DNA of 64,000 nucleotides from an uncultured Pseudocitrobacter sp. (GCA_913778145.1 CAJYVI010000099.1:23105-87104); one strand, 5' to 3'; shown: positions 42,201-51,633, counted from the stretch's first letter. Numbers and translations: made by a program. The notes: generated by a model not told the origin, from the sequence alone.

Positions 42201-42301
42201 TGCTCAACCGGAATGATCTTCAGGGCAATCGCGCCCAGCAGGGTAATCACCAGCGCAATCACCATTGCGAAGCGGGGGCGCTTAATAAAGAACGTCAGCA
42301 T
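39206..42301 (-). CDS. RND multidrug efflux pump, inner-membrane subunit (HAE-1 family)
   Basis: 1031-residue proton antiporter of the AcrB/MexB type. Twelve membrane segments are split by two large periplasmic loops. The start [17 protein letters not shown], the proton-relay Asp pair in [12 protein letters not shown], the Lys segment [17 protein letters not shown] and the [10 protein letters not shown] loop are all family features. It extrudes drugs, dyes or bile-like compounds with the adaptor encoded nine bases upstream. No outer-membrane channel gene is present, so TolC is the likely partner. AAGGAG precedes the ATG. It does not correspond to a pump gene at this place in E. coli, and the closest named pump cannot be judged by eye. 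Confidence 0.92.
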   Translation of the reverse strand: MLTFFIKRPRFAMVIALVITLLGAIALKIIPVEQYPQITPPVVNVSASWPGASASDVAEAIATPLETQLNGVDHMLYMESTSSDEGSYSLSITFAAGTDPDLAAIDVQNRVSQALAQLPAEAQQNGVQVRKRATNLMMGVSLYSPNQSHSPEFVSNYASTQVREALARLPGVGQVQMFGARDYSMRIWLRPDRMNALNITTDDISQALREQNVQGAAGQIGTPPVFNGQQQTLTIKGLGRLNEVEAFRHIIVRTGENGQRVRLEDVATIELGARNYHSGAQLNGHDSAYLGIYPTPSANALNVAENVRAELERLAARFPADLTYEVKFDTTRFVAATIKEIGVSLALTLLAVVVVVSLFLQSWRATFIVALAIPVSLVGTFAVLYLLGYTANTLSLFAIILALTMVVDDAIVVVENVESLMAEGMNRREATAKALQQIAGPVIATSLVLLAVFVPVALLPGIVGELYRQFAVTLSAAVVLSSLVALTLTPALCALLLRPRAERPALIFRGFNRGLEITRRGYVRLVGLFNLRPLLALLAIGVAAAVTAFCFSSMPKGFLPQEDQGYFFASVQLPDSASLERTEAVMAQARQIIAANPAVSDVIQVSGFNILNGTTASSGGFMSVMLKEWHERAPLDAVMASLQQQLFALPEATIMTFAPATLPGLGNASGFDLRIQAQAGQSPAELESVTQQVLRKANQHPQLSRVFTTWSSNVPQLTLSVDRERAAQLDVPVSQIFNSLQTAFGGTRAGDFTINNRSYHVVMQNEMQWRERAEQISELYVRSNGGDRVRLSNLVTITPTVGAPFLQQYNQFPSVSVSGSAAAGVSSSTAMDAMAQILEESLPEGYSYAWSGISYQEQQTGNQAIWIVLAAVVMAWLFLVAQYESWTLPASVMLSVLVAIGGALSWLWIAGYANDVYVQIGLVLLIALAAKNAILIVEFARTRREEGISIVDAAREGASRRFRAVMMTAVSFIIGVTPMVLATGAGAQSRRIIGTTVFSGMLVATVLGIVFIPALYVLFQRLREWAHGKAE

Positions 42302-42310
42302 AGTGGCTCC

Positions 42311-43390
42311 TTAATTCAGCACCTGGACCGCAGCGCCGTTTTGCACGCGCTGCACGCCTTCGGCTACCACGTGCTCACCGGCTTTTACGCCCTCAAGCAC
42401 CTGATAAGCCTGACCTATTTGCCCGGCTAATTTCAGCGGGCGTTTCTCAGCGGTATTGTCCTTTGAGATAACCCAGGTGTAGAACCCATCACCGTTCTGC
42501 ATGACTGCAGCGGCAGGTAGCGTAACCACCTGATGCGCTTCCTGCGGACGCAGCCAGACGTTAATACTGCCGCCCGGCAACAGGCGATGACGCGGATTGG
42601 CAAACTCCGCGCGCAGCGTGACGCTGGCGGTACGCGGGTCGATGCGGTTATCCACCGACGTCAGCACGCCGTCTTCGCGCGCATCACCCACCGCAATCTG
42701 CGCCAGCCACGCTTTTTTTAGCGCGCCAACGTCCGCATGGCGATCGACTTTGCTGGCGAAAACCTGCTCTTCCAGGGCAAATGCAATGCGGATGGGGTCG
42801 AGCTGCACCACGTCAACCAGCGCACCGCTGGAGGGGCTCACCAGGCTGCCAACATGAAATTGCGTGTGACCGATACGGCCATTCACCGGGGAGGTAATGC
42901 GCGTATAGCCCAGCGTGACTTTTCGTGCCTCCACGCGCGCGCTGGCCTGCGCAACGGCGGCGCTGGCAACATCGCGCTGCATGCGGGCGTTATCCACATC
43001 ATTACGGCTAATGGCGTCGCTACTTTTCAGGCTTTGATAGCGGTTGAGCACCTGCTGGGCCTGACGTAACGTGGCTTGCGCGCTATTCAGCTCCGCCTGC
43101 GCCAGGCGCAACGCCGCCTGATGCTCCGCGTCATCCAGTTCAAACAGCAGGTCGCCCTGCTTTACATACTGGCCGTCGTGGAAGTGAATGGTGTGGATCG
43201 CGCCCTCAATGCGCGCGCGCAGCTCAACCGTATGAATCGCTTCAATCCGGCCCGGTATCTGCCGCTCGGCTGCGTGGTTGACGGTTTGAACAGGGGAGAC
43301 GCGAACGGCAATGGCCGAGGCGAAGGCGTGGCTCAACGAACAGGCTATCAGCACACAGCTGAGTACGGCGTGGCGGATGGTATTTGGCAT
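42311..43390 (-). CDS. RND efflux periplasmic adaptor (membrane fusion protein)
   Basis: 359-residue adaptor. The N-terminal signal has a possible lipobox LIAC (Cys17), though cleavage at AFA-SA is also possible. Then come the first half of the lipoyl/barrel (IPGRIEAIHTVELRARIEG), a coiled-coil hairpin (SAQATLRQAQQVLNRYQSLK), the lipoyl second half (VNGRIGHTQFHVG) and a beta-barrel. It links the pump to an outer-membrane channel. AAGGG precedes the ATG; the leader contains a 9-bp hairpin, and an 11-bp direct repeat lies further upstream. Confidence 0.92.
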   Translation of the reverse strand: MPNTIRHAVLSCVLIACSLSHAFASAIAVRVSPVQTVNHAAERQIPGRIEAIHTVELRARIEGAIHTIHFHDGQYVKQGDLLFELDDAEHQAALRLAQAELNSAQATLRQAQQVLNRYQSLKSSDAISRNDVDNARMQRDVASAAVAQASARVEARKVTLGYTRITSPVNGRIGHTQFHVGSLVSPSSGALVDVVQLDPIRIAFALEEQVFASKVDRHADVGALKKAWLAQIAVGDAREDGVLTSVDNRIDPRTASVTLRAEFANPRHRLLPGGSINVWLRPQEAHQVVTLPAAAVMQNGDGFYTWVISKDNTAEKRPLKLAGQIGQAYQVLEGVKAGEHVVAEGVQRVQNGAAVQVLN

Positions 43391-43406
43391 AAATATCCCT
43401 TGTAGT

Positions 43407-43431
43407 CTTCCTTCAAATTCCGTGAAGGAAG
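43407..43431 (-). promoter_or_regulatory. Palindrome in the leader of the efflux adaptor gene
   Basis: CTTCCTTCA and TGAAGGAAG form a perfect 9-bp inverted repeat with a 7-base centre, 17-41 bases upstream of the ATG. It may be an operator or a leader hairpin covering the start region. Confidence 0.5.
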
Positions 43432-43466
43432 TCGTCCATTTTTACTACAGAGATTGTTACAGAAGT

Positions 43467-43486
43467 GGGCTAAACCGGGTCTAAAC
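43467..43486 (-). promoter_or_regulatory. 11-bp direct repeat upstream of the efflux operon
   Basis: On the minus strand GTTTAGACCCG is followed by GTTTAGCCCAC, an 11-bp-period repeat. This spacing is typical of sites for OmpR-family response regulators. It lies about 77-96 bases upstream of the adaptor ATG. Confidence 0.45.
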
Positions 43487-43501
43487 AAGCTGAAACGCGC
43501 C

Positions 43502-44716
43502 TTATCGTGCGATACAGACTCGCGGATGATCGCTGGCAACGGCCATACGCAACAGCAGTCGATGACCAATATTATTCTGCCAGTTAAAACTGTTTTGCAG
43601 TACCACGATGGCGTTACCGTGGCGTTTATCAAGGCCAATATAGCTGCTATAGCCACCAATAAAACCGGATTGATATAGCAGCGTTTGCCCATAGGCTGAA
43701 TAGCCCAACCAACCCAGGGCCGCGGCGTCATCATCGCTCTGAAAGCGGCGAAGCGTCATGGCATCAGCAAAGGCGTGGTCCAGTTGCGCGTTACCCGAGC
43801 CAGACAGATGGGCCTGCAAATAACGCAGCAGATCGTTTCCCGTCGTCCACAATGAGGCCGCACCAACCATATCATGGCTAAAGCGCCATTCCGGCACGAC
43901 TTCTCCACGCGCGACAAATTTTGGCTGATCGCCCGCCTGCCCTCGCGCGCGCAGAATATAGCCGGGGAGTTTCTCGGGTATATAGCCCGTATGCGTCATT
44001 TTCAGCGGCGTGAAAATTCTCTCCTGCGCCATTTCAGGGATCGTTCGCGAAGCGTTATGTTCCAGCGCGCTGTCTAAAATGGCGTAACCGAGATTGGAAT
44101 AATTTATTTGTACGTCTTTCGGCGCGCGGAAGGTGCTGAGATAATACTGATACTCGCCGCGATCCAGGTCATCGTAAAAGGGTTCGCCGGTAAAAACATA
44201 GCGCACCAGTTTACCCAGCATCGATAAATCATAAGCCTGTCTTGGCAGTCCCGCCGTATGACTGGCAAGCTGCTCGACGGTTATGTTTTGCGCGTCCGGG
44301 CTCAGGTCTTTCTCAGCAGGTAAAAGTTCGCGTAGCGTTGAATGCCACGCCAGCTTATTTTCCTGCACCTGTAAGGCTGCAATTTCTGCGGTCACGCCTT
44401 TGGTCACCGACCCCACCGCAAAAAGCGTATCGCCTGTGACCGGTACGCGTTTATCGGAATCAGCATAACCGTAGCTAAAGAGCTGCGGCGGCTGGTTATG
44501 TGAGATCACGCCAATCACCAGCGCGGTGGAACGCTGATGGGCAAAATGGTCGCGGGAGAGTTGCGCTATTTGGCTATTTAAGGGCGCGTCGCAGAGCGTG
44601 TGCAACGAAGTGGTAGTATCCAGCGTATCTACCGGATTACTGGAAAGTGAGGAGTGACAGCCCGTCAGGAACATGCCCATCAGAAGGGTTAACGGTAATG
44701 GGATAGTCTTCAGCAA
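43502..44716 (-). CDS. Lipoprotein serine hydrolase (beta-lactamase/class C PBP-like)
   Basis: 404-residue protein. The signal ends in lipobox LTGC (Cys20), so it is a lipoprotein. The beta-lactamase-related domain has S-x-x-K in FAVGSVTKGVTAE and Y-x-N in INYSNLGYAILD; the third motif (KTG in AmpC) seems replaced by QSGFIGGYSS. It probably works on peptidoglycan peptides or esters rather than as a strong beta-lactamase, by analogy with AmpH and EstB relatives. I chose TTG 44716, with AGGAAAGAG upstream, because it gives a normal lipoprotein signal; a longer frame to 44848 runs through an upstream hairpin. Confidence 0.8.
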   Translation of the reverse strand: MLKTIPLPLTLLMGMFLTGCHSSLSSNPVDTLDTTTSLHTLCDAPLNSQIAQLSRDHFAHQRSTALVIGVISHNQPPQLFSYGYADSDKRVPVTGDTLFAVGSVTKGVTAEIAALQVQENKLAWHSTLRELLPAEKDLSPDAQNITVEQLASHTAGLPRQAYDLSMLGKLVRYVFTGEPFYDDLDRGEYQYYLSTFRAPKDVQINYSNLGYAILDSALEHNASRTIPEMAQERIFTPLKMTHTGYIPEKLPGYILRARGQAGDQPKFVARGEVVPEWRFSHDMVGAASLWTTGNDLLRYLQAHLSGSGNAQLDHAFADAMTLRRFQSDDDAAALGWLGYSAYGQTLLYQSGFIGGYSSYIGLDKRHGNAIVVLQNSFNWQNNIGHRLLLRMAVASDHPRVCIAR

Positions 44717-44806
44717 AATCTCACTCTTTCCTGCGCAGCGCACTTTTTCGACGCGCAATAATAATGGAATGGTGAAGGTAAAGACAGCAGGAAAAAGACT
44801 AAAGAT

Positions 44807-44840
44807 ATTTGCCGGATAGCATAATGCCATCCGGCAAATA
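44807..44840. repeat. Solitary REP-like palindrome
   Basis: ATTTGCCGGAT and its complement flank an imperfect centre (AGCATAATGCC). It resembles a REP unit and lies between the porin and the serine hydrolase gene, past the porin terminator. Confidence 0.7.
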
Positions 44841-44864
44841 ACAGGCATAGAGGGTAATAAAGCT

Positions 44865-44888
44865 TACGCCAGCGTAAAGGCTGGCGTA
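44865..44888 (-). terminator. Terminator of the porin gene
   Basis: Perfect 9-bp stem TACGCCAGC / GCTGGCGTA with a 6-base loop, directly after the porin stop. On the minus strand it is followed by AGCTTTATT. Confidence 0.75.
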
Positions 44889-44898
44889 TTCAGGCTAA

Positions 44899-45990
44899 TC
44901 AGAACTGATAAACTGCGCCGATACCAACCTGATTATCCGTATTCAGCCCCTGGCGCTGAACATTGGCATTATCGCTGTCGAGCAGGTTAATTTTATAATC
45001 TGCATAGACGGCCATATTTTTGTTGAAGTAGTAGTTTGCACCAACTTCGATATATTTCACGATATCCATATCGCCGGAACCATTATGATCGCCGCGAGAT
45101 TGCAGATAGGCGATGGACGGACGCAGACCGAAATCAAACTGATACTGAGCAACCAGTTCGATGTTTTTGGTTTTGTCGAACGCGATGGTACCGGAATCAT
45201 ACGAACCGCCCGTCATGTTACGGGTTTCCGCATAGGTCGCCGCCAGGTACAGGTTGTTCGCATCATATTTCAGACCACCCGCCCAGGCTTCTGCGTTCTC
45301 AGCGGTGTTGTCTGTGCGCGTCTGCTGCTGGTCGGTACGCTTAGAACCGGAGTACGCCGCAGAAGCCGCGAAGCCTTCAGCGAATTCGTAAGACACGGAA
45401 CCGCCCCAACCTTCGCCGTTCTGTTTCAGCACGTTATCGCGACCATTGTTGGTTTCACCGCTGCCGCCGTTTTTGCCCTGATACTGAATGGCAAAGTTCA
45501 GACCATCAACCAGGCCGAAGAAGCCAGTGTTACGGTAAGTCGCGAGGCCGTTCGCACGACCGGTCATAAAGCCGTCGGTCTGGGTGTAAGAGTCACCGCC
45601 GAAGACCGGCAGCATATCGGTCCAGGCTTCTACGTCGTAGATAACGCCGTAGTTACGACCGTAATCGAAGCTGCCATATTCGCCCGCGTTCAGGCCGGCA
45701 AATGCCAGACGGGTAGCGGTGTCCGCGCCGTCTTCTGTTTTGTTGCCCTGAATGTTGTATTCCCACTGGCCGTAACCGGTCAGTTGGTCATTGATCTGCG
45801 TTTCCCCTTTAAAACCGAAACGAACATAGGTGTTATCGCCATCAGCACCTTTGTCGTCAGAGAAAATATGGCGAGCGTCAACTTTGCCATATAAATCGAG
45901 TTTGTTTCCGTCTTTATTATAGATTTCTGCTGCGTGTGCTGCGCCTGCGGCCAGAATGGCAGGAATAACGACTGCGAGAATTTTTTTCAT
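44899..45990 (-). CDS. OmpC/OmpF-family general porin
   Basis: 363-residue trimeric outer-membrane channel. The signal peptide ends GAAHA before [17 protein letters not shown]. The constriction loop 3 region ([18 protein letters not shown]) is present, and the protein ends VGIGAVYQF with the C-terminal Phe needed for assembly. It belongs with OmpC/OmpN/OmpS2-type porins; I cannot assign which. It is not a member of the conserved E. coli neighbourhood. A structured leader with repeated GTATGAAT and a strong OmpR-like site lie upstream. Confidence 0.93.
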   Translation of the reverse strand: MKKILAVVIPAILAAGAAHAAEIYNKDGNKLDLYGKVDARHIFSDDKGADGDNTYVRFGFKGETQINDQLTGYGQWEYNIQGNKTEDGADTATRLAFAGLNAGEYGSFDYGRNYGVIYDVEAWTDMLPVFGGDSYTQTDGFMTGRANGLATYRNTGFFGLVDGLNFAIQYQGKNGGSGETNNGRDNVLKQNGEGWGGSVSYEFAEGFAASAAYSGSKRTDQQQTRTDNTAENAEAWAGGLKYDANNLYLAATYAETRNMTGGSYDSGTIAFDKTKNIELVAQYQFDFGLRPSIAYLQSRGDHNGSGDMDIVKYIEVGANYYFNKNMAVYADYKINLLDSDNANVQRQGLNTDNQVGIGAVYQF

Positions 45991-46111
45991 ATTAAGCCAC
46001 CATCATTATATTTAGTTTTAAGAGTATGAAAGGCCCAAAAGGACTATTCATACGAGCTTCTTTGTGAAGCGATTCATACGTTATTGAAATATTCAGAAAT
46101 GAATAGCAGGC

Positions 46112-46131
46112 ACATGTAACAAAATGTAAAA
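46112..46131 (-). promoter_or_regulatory. OmpR-like site upstream of the porin
   Basis: Minus-strand TTTTACATTTTGTTACATGT closely matches the OmpR C1 site of ompC (TTTACATTTTGAAACATCTA). It is about 120-140 bases upstream of the porin ATG, a spacing typical for ompC and ompF promoters. Confidence 0.7.
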
Positions 46132-46374
46132 ACAGGATCAAGTTATCTTATTTGCCGCATGAATTCGAAATTAGACAATCCTGATAAAACATTTCATTAA
46201 CGCAAAATGATCATGCGATAAAATAGTAAACAAAGATTAAACACTGAAAATGGAACAAATATAATTACGCATGAAATTATATTTCAGGAAATAAAAAAGG
46301 GGGTTATTAATAAATATCAACGCAGACAGGGCCACCCTACCAGATAGCGATGACCCACCCGAGAGCGCCCTCAG

Positions 46375-47067
46375 CTATAGCCGATGCAGGCGCTTCTCTT
46401 CCAGCAGCAGTTTGATCACAATGCTGTCGAGATTCCGCCGCATCGGTTCACTGATGCGTTTAAACTGACAGGAGAGATGCCAGCCAGGCGTCGCATTGCT
46501 ATCAGAAGCCATTTTTTCGCTACTTAACACGAACAGGTCTGCCGTAAGAGTGCCGTGGATAGCAAAATCCAGTTCGATATTACGCAACGTGCTACCCACA
46601 AGCGCCTGCGCGCGCTCGCCATCTTCCATAATCAGCGCACAGCCGCCCGGCGAGAGATCTTTAATCCGAAACTGGTAATAGAGTCCGTCATTAAATTTTC
46701 CCTGTGCGGTATAAACGCGGCGATCGCCAAACATCAGGCGAGGATGCTTGCGGCGTTGGGTCACACTGATAGCGTCAGGGTATTGAATGTAGAGCCAGTT
46801 CTCGCCTTCACGAGTTTTAAACGCGCAGGCCGAGGTGTGAAATTCGAATTTTCCGGTATCCGCAAAAATTTCAACATCGAGACTTTCGTCGTTTTCCGGG
46901 GCATCGCCTTCCCAGGGAACGTAAAATCCGGATGCATCCAGTTTTTGAATTTTGCAAAACGCATCGGCATTTTTGCTATGAATATCAACCAGACATCCTT
47001 TTTTGAGTGCCTCGCGAATAATTGCTACGCTCTCAAACAAACCCTGCTTTACGTATGATTCGTCCAT
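46375..47067 (-). CDS. PilZ-domain c-di-GMP-binding protein (YcgR-like)
   Basis: 230-residue protein. The N-terminal domain (about 1-105) resembles the YcgR_2 regulator domain. It is followed by a PilZ domain with the c-di-GMP motif R-x-x-x-R (RRKHPR, near 107-112) and D-x-S-x-x-G (DLSPGG, near 142-147). YcgR slows flagella when loaded with c-di-GMP; this gene is not near flagellar genes but is divergent from a fimbrial operon whose last gene encodes an EAL phosphodiesterase. It may therefore sense c-di-GMP for adhesion. That role is an inference. The E. coli relative shares layout but is not obviously an orthologue. Confidence 0.82.
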   Translation of the reverse strand: MDESYVKQGLFESVAIIREALKKGCLVDIHSKNADAFCKIQKLDASGFYVPWEGDAPENDESLDVEIFADTGKFEFHTSACAFKTREGENWLYIQYPDAISVTQRRKHPRLMFGDRRVYTAQGKFNDGLYYQFRIKDLSPGGCALIMEDGERAQALVGSTLRNIELDFAIHGTLTADLFVLSSEKMASDSNATPGWHLSCQFKRISEPMRRNLDSIVIKLLLEEKRLHRL

Positions 47068-47742
47068 AATTCTCTGACCAGAGGAAACTGCGCTTAACCG
47101 CCCTGACAGGGTTAATGCGAGTATGCCAATAAGAGCCTAATGGGTCAGGCTCCAAGCTCGCTGCTGAATAAGCAGATTTTACTCAACCCACAAACGGGTG
47201 AGTTCCATAAATATGCTGAGTCTTTGCAATAGTGCCAGGCGAGGTCGATACAGAATACGTTGATCTGTACTCAATATGTGAATTTGCTGTTAAGTCGTAA
47301 TTTAATTATTTAAAAACACATATGCCGAAGCAAACGCTATACCGCTCTTTTTGCCAAAAAGAAGCTTTCTGCGTCTTCATTTATTTTGCGGACGATTTTA
47401 TCAGAATTGCTAACCTATTATTATTGCTTTTATCTATCAATGAATTCGATTTAATTGATTAACACCCTTTCATGATTAATTCTCATTTAGGAAATGACCT
47501 AGGCTAACTTATGAATAATCCAGGTTTTTTCCGATAAGACATAAAGATGAGACCTAATCAACTGTTTCTGCCTATCAATAACAACTCATTAAAATACTAA
47601 AACAATCCTTGTAATCGGGATGTTGCTGTAAATTTCATCGCACTCAACTTGCCTGCACTGGCTGGTTGCATGCCTGACTGCACTGCATTCACTTTCAGTG
47701 CTGACTACTTATGTCGTTTTTCAAAAAATACATGGAGTTAAA
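47068..47742. other. Long AT-rich region upstream of the fimbrial operon
   Basis: About 675 bp between the divergent PilZ gene and the major pilin gene. It becomes strongly AT-rich from about 47270 on. I see no gene, no fim-type invertible repeat and no recombinase nearby, so control is probably by transcription factors and H-NS rather than DNA inversion. Confidence 0.5.
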
Positions 47743-48270
47743 ATGAATAAGAAATTGCTGCCGATTGCGGCTCTCATTATTTCCGCATCTGCAATGAATG
47801 CTTATGCAGTAAATGGTAAAGTCAATTTTACCGGTGAAATTATCGAATCCACCTGTACTGTGACCTCTGGCGACCAGAATAAAGACGTCTTCATTGGTAA
47901 ATATCCTACCAGCGCATTTACCACCAAAGGCGACGTCACCGCCTCTAAAGCCTTCACCATCAACCTGGAAAAATGCGAAGCGGGCGATTACTCCCTGCGC
48001 TTCGACGGCCCGTCTGTTGCGGGTAACCCGAATCTGCTGTCCGTTGACCAGGCTGGCGGCGTTGGTATCGAAATTCTGACTAACGACGAAAAAATTATCC
48101 CGATTAACCAGGATGCCGATGCCAACTCCCCATGGGTTAACGTTGCCACTACTGGCGACGCCAGCGGTACTGCGACCTTTAACCTGAAAGCGCGTTACAA
48201 ATCCTTCCTCGACAAAGTGACTGCCGGTACCGCAAACGCCAGCGCGACCTTCACCATCGAATACAAATAA
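47743..48270 (+). CDS. Chaperone-usher fimbrial major subunit
   Basis: 175-residue pilin with a signal peptide ending MNAYA before VNGKVNFTGEIIESTCTV. The paired cysteines (STCTV, LEKCEAG) form the usual disulfide, and the C-terminus ASATFTIEYK has the penultimate Tyr of donor-strand subunits. I chose ATG 47743 with GGAG upstream; the frame opens at a GTG at 47698. It is first in an operon of pilin, chaperone, usher, adhesin and EAL protein. Similar in size and order to E. coli yehDCBA, but not identifiable as that. Confidence 0.92.
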   Translation: MNKKLLPIAALIISASAMNAYAVNGKVNFTGEIIESTCTVTSGDQNKDVFIGKYPTSAFTTKGDVTASKAFTINLEKCEAGDYSLRFDGPSVAGNPNLLSVDQAGGVGIEILTNDEKIIPINQDADANSPWVNVATTGDASGTATFNLKARYKSFLDKVTAGTANASATFTIEYK

Positions 48271-48327
48271 TTACGGATAAAGGATGTTAGCCATGGATGG
48301 CTAATTAAATATAACTGGAACGGGTAA

Positions 48328-49014
48328 ATGAAAAAAATAGTAGCAGCCTTATTACTGCTGGCGTCATTAGATGCATCTGCGGGTATCCAGGTCGATCAAA
48401 CGCGTGTGATTTATAACGGCAATGAAAAATCTGCCGCGCTGTCCATTCACAACGATACGGATGAAACATGGATGGTTCAGACCTGGCTGGATACCGGAGA
48501 TTCATCCGCCACGCCGACGAATTTACCCATGCAGGCAATCCCTCCCATTTTAAAACTGGCAGGCAATAAAGACGCTATTTTGCGCTTCATTTATTCCGGC
48601 GCTGGCCTGCCAACCGATCGTGAAACCGTCTACTGGATTAACGTTCAGGAAATTCCGCCTGCATCAAAACAAGAGAACGTGCTGCAGATTGCCATTCGCA
48701 CTCGCGTGAAACTTTTTTATCGCCCAACCACGTTGAAAACCACCCTGCAAAAAGAAGTGGAGGCACTGAGCTGGCGTAAACAGGGTAATCAGTTGGTGGT
48801 CACCAATAACGGCCCGCTGCACATCACTTTTGGCACGCTGACGCTGAAAAATGGCAACAGCAAAAGCTGGAAAGTGAATGCCGATATGGTGAATCCGATG
48901 GACTCAATGCGCATCAACTTACCGGCGGGCGCATCTGTCGCCGATCAGCTCTCTTTCACCTTTATTAATGATTTTGGCGGACACACGGAAATTAAAGACA
49001 TCCGCCTTCAATAA
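48328..49014 (+). CDS. Fimbrial periplasmic chaperone
   Basis: 228-residue PapD-like chaperone, two immunoglobulin domains. A signal peptide ends about DASA. The G1-F1 region and the conserved RFIYSGAGLPTDRETVYWIN stretch with NVQEIPPAS match the family. It holds pilin subunits in the periplasm and delivers them to the usher encoded 12 bases downstream. It belongs to the same operon as the major subunit. Confidence 0.94.
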   Translation: MKKIVAALLLLASLDASAGIQVDQTRVIYNGNEKSAALSIHNDTDETWMVQTWLDTGDSSATPTNLPMQAIPPILKLAGNKDAILRFIYSGAGLPTDRETVYWINVQEIPPASKQENVLQIAIRTRVKLFYRPTTLKTTLQKEVEALSWRKQGNQLVVTNNGPLHITFGTLTLKNGNSKSWKVNADMVNPMDSMRINLPAGASVADQLSFTFINDFGGHTEIKDIRLQ

Positions 49015-49026
49015 GGGACCAGCAAA

Positions 49027-51633
49027 ATGGCCAGCCATAAGATAAGGACAACACCAGGACGTCTGGCGCAGCGGATTCGCTGCGCCGTTTATGTATCAAC
49101 AATGCCATTGTTGGCGACGCCGTTTGTTAACGCAGAAGAACAGTTCAATACTTCGTTTATCCACGGGGCCGACAATGCCTCGCTTGTGCAGAGTTTATCC
49201 AGCAGCGATGATATCCTGCCGGGTCACTATCCCTTTGATATCTATCTGAACAAAATTCGCGTCGATCACCGTGATGTTGAATTCAAAAAAGATGGCCCCA
49301 ATTCCCCTGGCTATTTTTGTTTAGATGCAGATAGCTTCCGTCAATATGGCGTACTGGTGCCAGAAACGGCAGGAAGCAGCGCGTGTTACGATCTGGTCAA
49401 AGGGATCCCCGGCAGCAGCGTTAGCTGGAATGCGGCGCTACAGGAGCTGGATATTTCCGTCCCGCAAACCGAACTTGAACCGCGCCCGCAGGGGATGATA
49501 TCTCCTCTGGTGTATGACGATGGGATCAATGCCGCCTACTCCAACTACGCCTACAGCGGCAGCCACTCCCGCTACACCAGCAACGGCGCAAAACGCGATA
49601 GCGATTACTCCTTCCTGACGCTGAATAACGGCATCAATATCGGCGCATGGCGTTTTCGCAATAACTCAACCGTCTCAAAAGAGAGCGGACAAAACGCGCA
49701 GTGGAACTCGGTATCCAGCTGGGCGGAAACGGATATTGTGCCGTGGCGTAGCCGCGTGCTGATTGGTCAGAGCAACACCAATAACAACGTTTTCGATAGT
49801 TTCCAGTTTCGTGGCGCGCAGCTTTCCAGCGTGCCGGAAATGCTGCCGGACAGCCGTCGCGGCTACGCACCGGTGGTACGTGGCGTCGCCAACAGTAACG
49901 CCCGTGTAGAAGTGCGCCAGAACGGTTATACGGTTTACAGCACCGTTGTGCCGCCAGGGCCCTTTGCCCTGAGCGACATTCACCCAAGTACCCTGAGCGG
50001 CGACCTGGCCGTCACGGTCATTGAGGCCGATGGCACGCGCCATAACTTCACGCTTCCTTACTCCTCCGTGCCAAACATGCTGCGTGAAGGAATTTGGGAA
50101 TATCAGGTGACTGCCGGGAAATATCACGACGGTACGACTGATTACGAACCAAACTTTATTCAGGGCACGATTTCTCATGGCGCGGGATGGGACATCACCC
50201 CGTACGGCGGGATGATCGTCGCGGAAAACTACCGCTCCGGCGTGCTGGGCATCGGTAAGAATATGGGCGAGTATGGCGCAGCATCCGTTGACGCGTCGTG
50301 GTCCGATACGGACCTGGCCTCCGGCGACAGCAAACGCGGCGCCAGCGTACGTTTCCTGTATTCGAAATCGCTGAATGCGCTGGGCACCGAATTACAGATT
50401 GCCGGTTACCGTTACTCTACGTCCGGATTCTATGATTTCTCGGATGCGGTGACCGAACGCTCCAACTGGAAAAACGGTTTCTACCAGACGGAGTATTACG
50501 ATCAGGAAGGCGATAACAGCGGCGCGCCGTCATGGGCAACGCAGAGCCAGCGCCGTCGCTATTACGAATCGATGCGCTATAACAACAAACGCCAGCGTGT
50601 CGAGCTGACCGTTAACCAGCACGTAGCCGGGGCATCGCTGTATGCCACCTTTACCCGCCAGAATTACTGGAACACCTCGTCGTATGACCGCACCATCCAG
50701 ACCGGGATCAACACCAGCGTCCATTCGGTGAACTACAGCCTGTTCTATCAGAGCAGCCGCAGTAACTATGGCTACAGCGACAACAGTGTGAACGTCAGCG
50801 TGTCGATTCCGTTCAACATCTTTAGCCCGGATAACCAAACCGTCGCCTCCTTTAACGCTTCGCACAGCAAGCAGAGCGGCGATGGCTACAGCGCGGGGCT
50901 AAGCGGCACGCTGCTGGATGACCACCGCATGAACTATTTCGTCCAGAGCGGTCACTCCCAGTATGGCGGCGATACCAGCGTGGCGAACATCGGTTACATG
51001 GGCAGCATGGGTAACGTGGCGCTGGGTTACAACTACAACAACAACTATCAGCAGACGTCCCTCAACGTCTCTGGTGGCGTGGTGGCGCACTCCGGCGGCG
51101 TAACGCTGTCGCAGCCACTGCAAAACACCTTTGTGCTGGTGAAAGCCCCGGGCGCGCAGGGCGTGCGCCTGGAAAACCAGCCAGGGGTGGCAATCGACCG
51201 GTTTGGCTATGCGGTGTTGACCTCTGCAATGCCGTATCGCCACAACCGCGTCGCACTGCGTACTTCCGATATTGGTAACGGCATGGAAATTCCGCTGGCC
51301 GCGAAAGATATCGTACCGACACAGCGTGCCATTGGCCGCGTCGAGTTTGAAACGCATCTTGGTCACAGCCTGTTGATTCACGCCAAACTGGCGGACGGCT
51401 CTGCGCCAATGATTGGCGCCAATATCTTTAACCAGCAGGGCGTGAACGTTGGCGTCGTCGGCACGCGCGGCGAAGCCTATGTTGCCGGTATCGAAAGCGG
51501 CGAACGTCTGCGGGTGAAATGGGGCGACGACGACAGCGCCTCCTGCACCATGCCGATACCGGAACTGCCTCCTGTCGACCGCGATCAACCCGGTGGTTAC
51601 CAGGTTGTCTCCCTCACCTGTAACCGGAACTAA
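49027..51633 (+). CDS. Fimbrial outer-membrane usher
   Basis: 868-residue usher forming the outer-membrane pore. After a signal segment (ending about VNA) the N-terminal chaperone-binding domain has FNTSFIHGADNASLVQSL and LPGHYPFDIYLN. A 24-strand barrel with plug (PRSDSRRGYAPVVRG-like: LPDSRRGYAPVVRGVANSN), and C-terminal domains with paired Cys (SASCTMPIPELP and VSLTCNRN) follow. AAGGGACC precedes the ATG. It is co-transcribed with the chaperone and adhesin. Confidence 0.94.
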   Translation: MASHKIRTTPGRLAQRIRCAVYVSTMPLLATPFVNAEEQFNTSFIHGADNASLVQSLSSSDDILPGHYPFDIYLNKIRVDHRDVEFKKDGPNSPGYFCLDADSFRQYGVLVPETAGSSACYDLVKGIPGSSVSWNAALQELDISVPQTELEPRPQGMISPLVYDDGINAAYSNYAYSGSHSRYTSNGAKRDSDYSFLTLNNGINIGAWRFRNNSTVSKESGQNAQWNSVSSWAETDIVPWRSRVLIGQSNTNNNVFDSFQFRGAQLSSVPEMLPDSRRGYAPVVRGVANSNARVEVRQNGYTVYSTVVPPGPFALSDIHPSTLSGDLAVTVIEADGTRHNFTLPYSSVPNMLREGIWEYQVTAGKYHDGTTDYEPNFIQGTISHGAGWDITPYGGMIVAENYRSGVLGIGKNMGEYGAASVDASWSDTDLASGDSKRGASVRFLYSKSLNALGTELQIAGYRYSTSGFYDFSDAVTERSNWKNGFYQTEYYDQEGDNSGAPSWATQSQRRRYYESMRYNNKRQRVELTVNQHVAGASLYATFTRQNYWNTSSYDRTIQTGINTSVHSVNYSLFYQSSRSNYGYSDNSVNVSVSIPFNIFSPDNQTVASFNASHSKQSGDGYSAGLSGTLLDDHRMNYFVQSGHSQYGGDTSVANIGYMGSMGNVALGYNYNNNYQQTSLNVSGGVVAHSGGVTLSQPLQNTFVLVKAPGAQGVRLENQPGVAIDRFGYAVLTSAMPYRHNRVALRTSDIGNGMEIPLAAKDIVPTQRAIGRVEFETHLGHSLLIHAKLADGSAPMIGANIFNQQGVNVGVVGTRGEAYVAGIESGERLRVKWGDDDSASCTMPIPELPPVDRDQPGGYQVVSLTCNRN

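Noticed and set aside
45085..45894. 269-residue plus-strand frame antisense to the porin gene
   Set aside because: The porin on the other strand is an unmistakable family member; the antisense frame shows no domain.
47300..47742. Search for a fim-type invertible switch
   Set aside because: No matched inverted repeats or recombinase gene were seen near the pilin gene.
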